Shown here one piece after another: positions 1 through 7,042 of a stretch of 21,969 bases of DNA. The position numbers and the translations under genes were made by a program. The notes beneath the pieces are model-generated. The model did no database searches. It was not told the DNA's origin and saw nothing but the letters and a program-made list of their open reading frames with translations. This DNA is from CABMGU01 sp035292785 (GTDB lineage Archaea > Nanobdellota > Nanobdellia > Woesearchaeales > ARS49), in NCBI GenBank assembly GCA_035292785.1, contig DATDPK010000050.1:1-21969 (forward strand), given 5' to 3'. Position 1 is the first letter of the stretch; every line of letters starts with the position of its first letter.

Positions 1-1
1 A

Positions 2-1309
2 GAGATTAAGGAGACTCCTTGCAAGGATTGCCGCTCTCTGTACGCGCTGGCAAACAGCAAAACTGCAGAACTTATGGCAAAATCTGTGAAATTGCGGGAG
101 CAGCTTGAAAATATTCAACGATACATAGATGAGCTCAAAGAGGAAATTGGTCTTCGTGGTCCTGGATTCGCAGAGTTTAAGAATCTGTATGCAAAACTTG
201 AAAGCGCAAAACTCATGGAAGCAGAGGTTAAAAGACACCTTGAAGAGATTAAGAAAGAACTCGATGCGATTACTGATGAGTTAATGGCTTGCGTAGAATC
301 TCCATTGCCGCCTTGTCCTGGCTTGGGTGAGGATGGACTTGAAGCCCCTCCAACTCCTGGAAGTCCTGGAAAGACTGTTGAACGGCCGAAATTCATTAGT
401 GAGGCACCCTCAGAATGTTATGATTCTGATGCTTTTTCTGCATGGCCTCCTGAAGTTGAAGGCTTTGTAAGAGTTTCAAAGCCAGGCAACCCAGTCCAAG
501 TCTTCAAGGATTCTTGCACAGTTCAAACAATTACAACAGTATTAGGCGATAAGCTACCTTTTAGCGCGACTGTAACAGAATGGTTTTGCAGGGGTAAAAA
601 TGCTGCATCTATGGAAATAATATGCAATTCTGCAGAATGCAATAAGAAAGGAACTGCCTGCGGGTATTCTCTGACAAAAGCCCCTCCTATATGTGGGAAC
701 CGGGAGGTTGAAAAAGATGAAGAATGTGATCCGCCAGGCATGTCATGTGGAGCTTCTACAGCAGATTATTATTTCAAGGGCGTATGCAAGTCTGATTGCA
801 AGTGTGAATGGACTGAGAAAACTCCCAGAACGCCTAAACCTTCAGAACCAACTGAGCCAAAAGGGCCTCCTCCAGTTATGCGTTGGGATGATGAGGAAGA
901 AGAGGAAGCTGAAGAACCTATTGGAGTGCTGCCCTGCAAGGATTGCCGCATTTTTAAAATGCGTTTGGACAGCCAAAAATCAAAAGCCAGTGAATTGAGC
1001 GCGCAGCTAGATGACATTCAAAAGTATATAAAAACTCTTGAAAGGGACATTGCTATAAGTGGTGAAGTAAAGGCAGCAGTTACTAACTTATATGCACAAC
1101 TCGAAGATGCCAAACGCAAGGAAGCCCAAATTAAAAGTCAGCTTGAAGAGCTTCAGATAAAAATTGTTCAAGCGCTTGCCAAAGAACTAATGGATTGTAT
1201 GAACGATCCGTTGCCACCTTGTCCTGGCTTGAGTGAAGATGGGCTTGAATATCCTTCTACTAAGGAAAAAAGTTGGTTGGAAAAGATTTTGGATTCTTTG
1301 TTTGGATGA
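2..1309 (+). CDS. Surface-type coiled-coil / Cys-rich protein with duplicated module (5' partial)
   Basis: The frame is open to the window edge, and residues encoded before the first internal ATG (position 74) match a later part of the same protein, so the gene starts outside the window. It carries two copies of one module. Each begins PCKDCR (17 and 932), runs through an 80-residue heptad-like coiled coil, and closes with LPPCPGL-EDGLE (about 302-346 and 1207-1251). Between them lies a Cys-rich region (about 410-830) with a GNREVEKDEECDPPG motif resembling the GNGxxExGEECD motif of extracellular disulfide-rich domains, then a Pro- and Glu-rich linker. The C-terminus is a short amphipathic tail (KSWLEKILDSLFG). 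The many cysteines and the linker suggest an extracellular structural or adhesive role, which is an inference. No enzyme domain is seen. A T-rich tract follows the stop, and the SMR gene is convergent. Confidence 0.8.
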   Translation, partial: EIKETPCKDCRSLYALANSKTAELMAKSVKLREQLENIQRYIDELKEEIGLRGPGFAEFKNLYAKLESAKLMEAEVKRHLEEIKKELDAITDELMACVESPLPPCPGLGEDGLEAPPTPGSPGKTVERPKFISEAPSECYDSDAFSAWPPEVEGFVRVSKPGNPVQVFKDSCTVQTITTVLGDKLPFSATVTEWFCRGKNAASMEIICNSAECNKKGTACGYSLTKAPPICGNREVEKDEECDPPGMSCGASTADYYFKGVCKSDCKCEWTEKTPRTPKPSEPTEPKGPPPVMRWDDEEEEEAEEPIGVLPCKDCRIFKMRLDSQKSKASELSAQLDDIQKYIKTLERDIAISGEVKAAVTNLYAQLEDAKRKEAQIKSQLEELQIKIVQALAKELMDCMNDPLPPCPGLSEDGLEYPSTKEKSWLEKILDSLFG

Positions 1310-1321
1310 TTTTTTATTGGT

Positions 1322-1378
1322 AGGCCGAGAATACTGCGCGGTCTGAGCGATAGCGAAGACCCGCAATTGAATCGGCCT
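1322..1378. other. 57-nt strong imperfect hairpin in convergent intergenic region
   Basis: Outer 7-bp arms AGGCCGA (1322-1328) and TCGGCCT (1372-1378) enclose an inner stem at 1335-1344 / 1357-1365 (9 bp with one bulged C at 1339). Beyond it comes a GA/GA pair (1345-1346 / 1355-1356), which would form tandem sheared G-A pairs on the plus-strand RNA, then a GC-GATA-GC tip. An AAT/ATT match (1330-1332 / 1366-1368) can extend pairing across the internal loop. It lies between two convergent genes, so it may be a 3'-UTR or terminator structure, a small RNA, or a palindromic repeat element. No known RNA family was recognised. A TATA-like TTTATAA lies at 1410-1416. Confidence 0.55.
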
Positions 1379-1448
1379 TAAGCTTCTTCTTTTAGTACCG
1401 CTTCCCTCGTTTATAACCGCGTAGCCAAGAATTTCATTTAATTCTAAA

Positions 1449-1787
1449 TCACGCAAATCTCGTCAGTAGCATCAGCGATATTATTGCTGCGCCTATTCCT
1501 GTCATTTCATACAGGTCTATTGTTTCTTTGAAATAGAAGATGCCTACAAATGTCAGTAAGAGAATTAAGATGACTGAGTAAAATGCTCCGACTGTTGCTA
1601 ATTTCATGTGTTTGAGCACGAAGAACCATCCGAGTGCTGTTGAGGCGTAAAGAATGAATCCGATGGTGAATAATTTCCAGTCAATGTAGCGTGTTCCGCT
1701 GCCGGCAAGTTTGAGTATTGTGTCGCCGATGACTCCGATGATTGTCATCCCAATTGTTACAAGAAGCACTGTTATTATTTTGTTCAT
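1449..1787 (-). CDS. SMR-like small multidrug/metabolite transporter (DMT superfamily)
   Basis: This 112-residue protein has four hydrophobic helices (about 3-28, 36-60, 65-87, 93-111), which is the size and topology of the small multidrug resistance family. Such proteins work as dimers, exchanging cationic or metabolite substrates for protons. The acidic residue in helix 1 is Asp22 rather than an EmrE-type Glu14, so substrate and coupling are uncertain. A longer reading to 1916 would add a 43-residue basic extension overlapping the upstream GTPase gene, so I chose the ATG at 1787, which leaves 23 nt after the GTPase stop and fits co-transcription. An 8-codon ORF sits in that gap and ends in an ATGA overlap with this start. 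A general EamA-like permease fragment is the alternative. Confidence 0.75.
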   Translation of the reverse strand: MNKIITVLLVTIGMTIIGVIGDTILKLAGSGTRYIDWKLFTIGFILYASTALGWFFVLKHMKLATVGAFYSVILILLLTFVGIFYFKETIDLYEMTGIGAAIISLMLLTRFA

Positions 1788-1810
1788 TGTATTGCCTTTT
1801 GTTTGTTCAT

Positions 1811-2746
1811 TTAAATGTTTTGCGCGCACTCTTCCACTTTTTTCTGCAGTTCTTTTGGCTTCAGGTTTGTTCCGATGAATACGAGTTTTGTTTCTTTTTT
1901 CTCTCCTTCTTCCCATGGCCTTGATAGTTCAAGTTCTGTTCTTTTGCCTACTTTGTGGAATATTATTCTTAGTTCGTCTCCTGCTCCTTTTTCGCTTTCT
2001 TTGATGCATAGTATTCCTTTTGCCCTGAAAATGTTGTCCGGCAGGTGTTCAAGGAATTCTTGCATTTGGTCAGAATCTACTGCTCCTGTTATGCACGAGA
2101 CTGCTTCTATTCCTGTGTGGTGTGCGTGCTCGTGTTCTGCACGTTTCCAGGTTTGTTCATCGTGTGGTCTTTTGACGTCAAGCAGTAATTTTAATGGTGC
2201 TTTTCCTTTGATTGTTTCAATTATTTGTGCTCTTGGCACTTTTTTCTTTATTTCAGTTTTAATTTCTGCAACTTTTTTCTTTTCAACAATATCCACTTTG
2301 TTCAATAATATAATATCCGCGCACTGCATTTGTTCTAATGCTGTCCTGTTTCTTTTCAGATTGTCTTCGTAATTTTCTGCGTCTATCACGCAGATTATGC
2401 TGTCCAGTTCTGTTTTTTTCATTACATCTGGTGTGTCAAATGTTGCTGCTACTGGGATTACTTCTGCCAGTCCTGATGTTTCAATCATGAGATAGTCTAT
2501 TTTTCCTGTCAGCATTTTTTGTATCGCTTCTATCAGGTCGCCTCTTACTGTGCAGCAGATGCATCCGTTTGGCAGTTCTATCATGTTTTCTTTGCTTGCG
2601 AGTATTAAGTCGCCATCTATGCCTACTGCGCCGTATTCGTTCACGATTACTCCTATTTTGAGCCCGTGTTCTTCTGTGAGAACATAGTTGACAAACGTGG
2701 TTTTGCCTGCTCCCAGTGCTCCTGTGATTATTGTTGCTGGTATCAT
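1811..2746 (-). CDS. CobW/COG0523 G3E-family metallochaperone GTPase
   Basis: This 311-residue protein has the G3E GTPase features: Walker A GALGAGKT (9-16), the family metal site GCICC (61-65), ETSG (89-92), NKVD for guanine recognition (149-152), a His-rich loop HEHAHH (205-210) and the C-terminal CobW domain. Family members deliver zinc or other transition metals to client enzymes. The client cannot be told from the context. The start is set at 2746 rather than the in-frame ATG at 2761, because a palindromic TATA box (2770-2777) lies 27 nt upstream, right for a leaderless transcript starting at this codon. The SMR-like gene follows after 23 nt and is probably co-transcribed. It differs from HypB and UreG in having CICC together with a CobW-C domain. 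Confidence 0.92.
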   Translation of the reverse strand: MIPATIITGALGAGKTTFVNYVLTEEHGLKIGVIVNEYGAVGIDGDLILASKENMIELPNGCICCTVRGDLIEAIQKMLTGKIDYLMIETSGLAEVIPVAATFDTPDVMKKTELDSIICVIDAENYEDNLKRNRTALEQMQCADIILLNKVDIVEKKKVAEIKTEIKKKVPRAQIIETIKGKAPLKLLLDVKRPHDEQTWKRAEHEHAHHTGIEAVSCITGAVDSDQMQEFLEHLPDNIFRAKGILCIKESEKGAGDELRIIFHKVGKRTELELSRPWEEGEKKETKLVFIGTNLKPKELQKKVEECAQNI

Positions 2747-2769
2747 TGTTTTTCGTCTCATTGATAAAG

Positions 2770-2777
2770 TTTATAAA
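2770..2777. promoter_or_regulatory. Palindromic bidirectional TATA box
   Basis: TTTATAAA is its own reverse complement. Its centre (2773.5) lies 26.5 nt before the ATG of the plus-strand UMP kinase (2800) and 27.5 nt before the minus-strand GTPase start (2746). Both distances fit leaderless archaeal transcription, so one TBP site can serve both genes. Confidence 0.75.
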
Positions 2778-2799
2778 TTATGCTCTTAATTTTATTGTT

Positions 2800-3453
2800 A
2801 TGTCAAAAATAGTGGTGATTTCTGTTGGCGGCAGTCTTATTAATCCTGGGCAAATTCAGGTTTCTTTTCTTAAGCGTTTGAAGTCATTTGTTAATAAAAG
2901 CAAACATAAGTTCATCCTTGTTTGTGGCGGTGGCATTAATGCGCGTTCTTACCCAAAAGTTGCTGGGCAGTTTGGCGTTAATACAAGAGGCCGTGATGAG
3001 ATTGGCATTAGGGCAACTTTGCTGAACGCTGAACTGGTTCGCCAGATTTTTAACGCTCCTCCTGTTCAACAAGCTCCTAAGAAAATGAATTTCAGGAAAG
3101 TTCTTGTTGCTGCTGGCTGGCTTCCTGGTTGTTCTACTGATTATGATGCTGTTTTGTGGGCTGAAAAGTTTAATCTTAAACAAGTATTTAATATTTCTAA
3201 TGTTGATTATGTTTATAACAAGAATCCTGAGCAGTTTAAGGACGCTAAGCCTTTGAGGAAGCTTTCTTGGCGTGAATATGAAAAGCTTATTTCTTCAAAG
3301 TGGTCTTCTGGTATGAATGTTCCTTTTGACCCTGTTGCTTCCCGTTTTGCCGAGAAAGGGAAAATAAAGGTTTACTTTATTAATGGTAGAAAATTAAATG
3401 AGCTCAATAAAGTTATGAACAATCAATCGTTTATCGGAACCGTGATATCATGA
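2800..3453 (+). CDS. pyrH: UMP kinase, archaeal type
   Basis: It phosphorylates UMP to UDP with ATP, a cytosolic step of pyrimidine nucleotide synthesis. The 217 residues show the amino-acid-kinase fold: N-terminal VISVGGSLI, then LVCGGG, a NAELVRQ helix, the GWLPGCSTDYDAVLWAE stretch, NISNVDYVYNKNP, and C-terminal WSSGMNVPFDPVASRFAE. This pattern and length match archaeal PyrH rather than the longer bacterial form. The start at 2800 was chosen over an upstream in-frame start (2731) because the shared TATA box lies 26.5 nt before it and the extra N-terminus would run through the promoter. The stop overlaps the next start as ATGA, indicating translational coupling to the exported transglutaminase-like protein. 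I see no functional link between the two. Confidence 0.95.
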   Translation: MSKIVVISVGGSLINPGQIQVSFLKRLKSFVNKSKHKFILVCGGGINARSYPKVAGQFGVNTRGRDEIGIRATLLNAELVRQIFNAPPVQQAPKKMNFRKVLVAAGWLPGCSTDYDAVLWAEKFNLKQVFNISNVDYVYNKNPEQFKDAKPLRKLSWREYEKLISSKWSSGMNVPFDPVASRFAEKGKIKVYFINGRKLNELNKVMNNQSFIGTVIS

Positions 3454-5384
3454 AGCGTCTCTTGATACTATTATTATTGCTTCCTTTTGCCTTTGCCCAG
3501 ACTGATTGGTTTTCAAGCGCTGTAGTAAAAACAGAGCTTAATGTTTCTTCTGTTATTGATTTGTTGCCGTCTGGCGCTTTGCCGAGTGTTGATTATGTTG
3601 AGGCAAGTGTTATTTTTATTCCTCAGAACACTCAGTTTCAGGCAGTGAGGAATTTTAATTCTTATCCGAGTGCTGTTGTTGCCGGCGACCGTGCTGATTT
3701 TGAGTGGAAGAATCCTAAGCTTGGCCAGTTGTCTTATCAGTATAATGCTCTTGTTGAGGTTGCCAATGGCGCTCCAAGAGTCGCTGCCAAGATTCCTTTC
3801 CCTATGAGAGTTCAGCGTGGCTTTGAGAAATATCTTGCTTCAACCCCTCATATTGATTCTACTAATCCTGAAATCATCGCTCAGGCGTATAAGCTTGCTG
3901 AGAATGAGGATGATTTGTTTGTTGTTGTCAGCAAGGTTGGTTTTTGGGTTAAGAATAATGTTAATTACAATCTGAGCACTTTGACTGCTGAAGTTTCCCA
4001 GCCTGCTTCTTGGGTTTTGCAGAATCGTGTTGGCGTTTGTGATGAAATAACAAGTTTGTTCATCGCTATGCTGCGCTCGTTGAAGATTCCTGCAAGGTTT
4101 GTCAGCGGTGTTGCTTTCACAACAAGTCCTTCTTTCCCTCTTGGCTGGGGTGCTCACGGCTGGGCTGAGGTTTACTTTCCTGGTGTTGGCTGGGTTCCTT
4201 TTGACCCTACTTTTGGCGAGTTTGGCTGGGTTGACCCTGGTCATATTAAGTTGAAGGATAGTGCTGACCCTCAGGAGCCGACTACAAAGTTTGAGTGGAA
4301 GGCAAGAGATGTTCAGGTTGTTGTTCACGATTTGGACATTTCTGCTTTGACTGTTGCAAGGCAGAGCAGTGTTCCTTTCGATGTGCATTTTACTGCTTCT
4401 GCTTTGAGGACTCGTGTTGGTTTTGGCAGTTATAACGCGATTGTTGCTGATGTTGAGAATTTGGCTGATTATTATGTTGCTGTTGAGCTGGGCTTGTCCC
4501 GTGTTACTGATATGAATATTGTTGACGGCGAAACAAAGCAGGTTGTGTTGAGGCCTCGTGAGCGTCAGAGAGTGTTCTGGATTGTTCAGGTTAGGGAGGA
4601 TCTTGACCCCAAGTTCCAGTATGAGATTCCTGTTAACGTGCATTCTGTTAGAAATGATACTTCTAAGGCGAGTTTTGTTGCAGGCCAGTGGGATATTGTT
4701 TACAGTTTGGCTGATTCCCAGTCTTCTGTTGAAAAGTTAAGGGTTACTCAGAGAGATATTCTTGAATTTGCCTGCGCGCTTGAGAGCGACCAGATTTTTG
4801 ATGGTGAGGGCAGGGTTGATTGTGCTGTTCAGAATCGCGGCGATGAATCTCTTGCTGTCTCTGTTTGTTTTGAGTCTTGTCAGGATGTTGTTGTTCCTGC
4901 TGCAAGCAGTGCTCCTGTTTCTTTTGCTGTCAGCGTTCCTCAGCCTGGTCCTCGTGAAATAGCGATTACTGCTAAGTCTGATAAATTGTCCAAGAAGGCT
5001 GTGTTGACGTTAGTGCGTCTTGACGAGCCAAGGTTGGTCATTAAGGATATTGTTGCTCCTGCTGAAGTTGTTTATGGCGATACTTTTTCCATTTCTTTTG
5101 TTCTTGTCCGTGAGAGTGTCGCTTTCCCGAATAATGTTTCTGTTGAAGTGAAGGGTGGCGGTGCTGAGGTTGTTCTTGACTTGAATGATTTGATTGTCGA
5201 CCAGGACGTCAAGATTCAGGTTGATTCTTCCCAGTTGTATTCAGCCAGTCCTAAATTCAGGATTTCTGCTGAATTCCAGGACAAGTTTGGCAATGTTTAC
5301 GCTGCAGAAGACTCTGTTTCTGTTAGAGTTAATGGCGTTCCTTGGTGGAAGAAGGTTATTGGCTGGTTTGTTGATATATTCTAA
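3450..5384 (+). CDS. Exported transglutaminase-like domain protein
   Basis: This 644-residue protein begins with a signal peptide (MKRLLILLLLLPFAFAQ). A transglutaminase/protease-like core spans about 140-260 with the Cys-His-Asp triad in order: Cys197 (RVGVCDE), His236 (GAHGWAEVYF) and Asp252 (WVPFDPTFGEF). The rest (about 290-620) is beta-rich and looks like stacked Ig-like/CARDB-type extracellular domains. The C-terminus is an aromatic amphipathic tail (WWKKVIGWFVDIF) that could hold the protein at the membrane. Family members act as cysteine proteases, amidases or cross-linkers of proteins; the substrate here is unknown. The start overlaps the UMP kinase stop (ATGA). Long ORFs on the opposite strand are shadows of this gene's biased codon use. 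Confidence 0.88.
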   Translation: MKRLLILLLLLPFAFAQTDWFSSAVVKTELNVSSVIDLLPSGALPSVDYVEASVIFIPQNTQFQAVRNFNSYPSAVVAGDRADFEWKNPKLGQLSYQYNALVEVANGAPRVAAKIPFPMRVQRGFEKYLASTPHIDSTNPEIIAQAYKLAENEDDLFVVVSKVGFWVKNNVNYNLSTLTAEVSQPASWVLQNRVGVCDEITSLFIAMLRSLKIPARFVSGVAFTTSPSFPLGWGAHGWAEVYFPGVGWVPFDPTFGEFGWVDPGHIKLKDSADPQEPTTKFEWKARDVQVVVHDLDISALTVARQSSVPFDVHFTASALRTRVGFGSYNAIVADVENLADYYVAVELGLSRVTDMNIVDGETKQVVLRPRERQRVFWIVQVREDLDPKFQYEIPVNVHSVRNDTSKASFVAGQWDIVYSLADSQSSVEKLRVTQRDILEFACALESDQIFDGEGRVDCAVQNRGDESLAVSVCFESCQDVVVPAASSAPVSFAVSVPQPGPREIAITAKSDKLSKKAVLTLVRLDEPRLVIKDIVAPAEVVYGDTFSISFVLVRESVAFPNNVSVEVKGGGAEVVLDLNDLIVDQDVKIQVDSSQLYSASPKFRISAEFQDKFGNVYAAEDSVSVRVNGVPWWKKVIGWFVDIF

Positions 5385-5539
5385 TTATGATTTTCAATAT
5401 TCAGACTAATAACTGTGTAGATTATCAGGAAAGGCGAATAAATTATTCGCTCAATAGTTGTTAGTTGCAATTATTTTCAAGGGCTAAAAATAGAAGAGGG
5501 CAGTTTTCCTTATTTTTTTAAATAGAACGGGCTTTAGAA
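5385..5539. other. Convergent intergenic spacer with hairpin and T tract
   Basis: This 155-bp gap separates two convergent genes. It has an 8-bp inverted repeat, GCGAATAA at 5434-5441 and TTATTCGC at 5443-5450, with practically no loop. A run of seven T at 5513-5519 could end plus-strand transcription, and a short A run near 5486-5490 could serve the minus-strand gene. No gene is seen. Confidence 0.45.
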
Positions 5540-6691
5540 TCAATATCCAGAATAACTTTTGCTTAAAACCAAATTTCCATTAGAATCTCTTAAAAATAGC
5601 GTGTCTCCACCATTATTCCAAATTGCCGCATAATCTCCTGATATTCTTCCCCAATATAAAGCAGAATTTGTATTTGTTCCTGTGCCAGTATATAGCGTGA
5701 ATGTCGCTCCAGATTGGAATGCAAAAGAGGGGATTGCGTAAATATGGGAAGCAGTTTCATCTTTAACTGTCCAACTATCCATACTAATTGAGTAAGAACA
5801 TTTATTCCCAAAAGTTACATATTCATCATTCAAATTATAATTATCATCTCCAGCCGAATTGAAATGGAAATTTGTTACATAGATACATTTGTCCTGAATG
5901 TAATTAACTTCTTCTGATTTCCATAAACAACTTTCAATTTGTTTTGCTTCATTTTCTGCCTGTTCAAACTCCGAAGAATATTTTGTATTTGAGCCATATT
6001 CATATTTATGAGCAAGTCCCAACTCCACTATTTCAAGATTTACAAATGTATTCCCAACATAAACATATCTTAATAATCTTCCATATTGGTCTTCATTATC
6101 AGCATCTTGCTCTAAAGTAACTTCTTTCCCAAGAACAAATTCATTTAATTTTGCTGTTGCTTCTGATGAACAACTTTGTCCTGACTCTGGCGCATTTAAC
6201 CCAATTAATCTCACAGTTTTACCATTTGATAATTTGAATGTATCACCATCTAAAACATAAGATACTGTTATTGATTCTTCTTCGGATTCTAAATCTTGTT
6301 CTTCTTGATTCTGTGAAGCAGGATAGTAATTTCCATAAGCCCCTCTTCTTAAGTCATCTTCATATAAATCTCTCATCATATCATCATACCTCATATCGTC
6401 ATACATATCGTTATACATATCATCCCTCCTCATATCATCATACCTCATATCGTCATACATATCATCTTCTAGTTGTTGTTGCAATTGATCATCATACACA
6501 TCATCTTCTAGTTGTTGTTGCAATTGATCATCATACATATCATCTTCTAGTTGTTGTTGCAATTGATCATCATACATCATCTGGCGATACATAGAATGGC
6601 GATAATAAGAATTTCTAATAGCACTGGACATTATCATTAAAAATAAAATTATCAAAAACCAAGTCCACCAACTACTTCCTTTCTTGTCCAT
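5540..6691 (-). CDS. Membrane-anchored thermonuclease (SNase-like) with lamin-tail domain
   Basis: This 383-residue protein has, in order: an N-terminal membrane anchor (9-28); a Tyr/Asp/Met/Gln repeat region (about 40-110) holding three YDDQLQQQLEDD-M/V units followed by YDDMR/DDMY units; an acidic linker; a staphylococcal-nuclease domain (about 142-260); and a lamin-tail domain (about 268-383) with typical EYVTF, IWNNGGDTLFLRD and Y-ending strands. SNase residues are present: Asp148/Asp150 (DGDTF), Arg161 (VRLIG), Glu169 (APE) and Arg205 (YGR). The usual metal-ligand Asp in the LIGxDAPE motif is Asn here. It probably cleaves nucleic acid outside the cell or at the membrane, with the lamin-tail as a binding module. 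A TATA box 27 nt before the ATG supports the start. Codon use is more AT-rich than in its neighbours. Confidence 0.88.
   Translation of the reverse strand: MDKKGSSWWTWFLIILFLMIMSSAIRNSYYRHSMYRQMMYDDQLQQQLEDDMYDDQLQQQLEDDVYDDQLQQQLEDDMYDDMRYDDMRRDDMYNDMYDDMRYDDMMRDLYEDDLRRGAYGNYYPASQNQEEQDLESEEESITVSYVLDGDTFKLSNGKTVRLIGLNAPESGQSCSSEATAKLNEFVLGKEVTLEQDADNEDQYGRLLRYVYVGNTFVNLEIVELGLAHKYEYGSNTKYSSEFEQAENEAKQIESCLWKSEEVNYIQDKCIYVTNFHFNSAGDDNYNLNDEYVTFGNKCSYSISMDSWTVKDETASHIYAIPSFAFQSGATFTLYTGTGTNTNSALYWGRISGDYAAIWNNGGDTLFLRDSNGNLVLSKSYSGY
6461..6577. repeat. 39-bp tandem repeat, three copies, within nuclease gene
   Basis: Three head-to-tail 39-bp units occupy 6461-6499, 6500-6538 and 6539-6577. 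They are identical except for one base at 6499. Because 39 is a multiple of three, each unit adds 13 residues (YDDQLQQQLEDDM, or V at the end) and copy number can change without breaking the frame. Near-identity points to recent duplication. Confidence 0.95.
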
Positions 6692-6713
6692 AGTTTAAAA
6701 TGATAAGACTATA

Positions 6714-6722
6714 CTTATAAAT
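6714..6722 (-). promoter_or_regulatory. TATA box of thermonuclease gene
   Basis: ATTTATAAG on the minus strand is centred 27 nt before the ATG at 6691, the spacing expected for a leaderless archaeal transcript. Confidence 0.65.
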
Positions 6723-7042
6723 ATTCTTTTTTAAAAAGCCCGCCCTTGACTAATTTGTTATAAGAGTCTTCGGCTTTGAACGGAAAACTACCCTTTGGTT
6801 CTTGTTCTTGGCGTATCGCATTCTAGGCCTAGTGGACAGAAGAAAAACTCGCCTTTTGCTACAGTCATAAAACCCTTCTTTATAAATGACCTTTTCGAAC
6901 TGTTAAAAAAGGTGAGATAAGTGACGAAGAGTATAGTAAAAAGTTAAGATTAATCAAAATTGACTAACGATATCCTTTTAAACCTGCCTTAATAACTCAA
7001 TATGGGGGATTTGAATGTCACTTGAAAAGATGAACTATAAAT
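6723..7042. other. Gene-poor spacer with promoter-like signals and mini-ORFs
   Basis: No gene of normal size is seen between the two nucleases. The spacer holds a 10-bp palindrome CTAGGCCTAG (6823-6832), a TATA-like CTTTATAAAT (6878-6887), then GGTGAG (6911-6916) followed by an 8-codon GTG ORF (6921-6947). A second TATA-like TTTTAAA (6976-6982) is followed by a 7-codon ATG ORF (7002-7025) and a 13-codon ORF (7015-7056) that overlaps the nuclease start. It may be a decayed gene, a leader region or an uncharacterised small RNA locus. Confidence 0.4.

Noticed and set aside
1315..1380. C/D or H/ACA guide RNA at the hairpin
   Set aside because: No paired C and D boxes in the right order, and no ACA box at the expected distance from the lower stem on either strand.
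1788..1916. N-terminal extension of the SMR-like protein
   Set aside because: It is a basic low-complexity stretch (MGRRREKRNK...) that overlaps the end of the GTPase gene; the internal ATG at 1787 matches the family length.
3840..4643. Long minus-strand ORF (267 aa) opposite the transglutaminase-like gene
   Set aside because: It is rich in Asn, Arg and Ser, has no motif, and is explained by the GTT/GCT-biased codons of the real plus-strand gene.
6461..6577. CRISPR array
   Set aside because: The units are directly adjacent with no spacers and encode in-frame 13-residue repeats.
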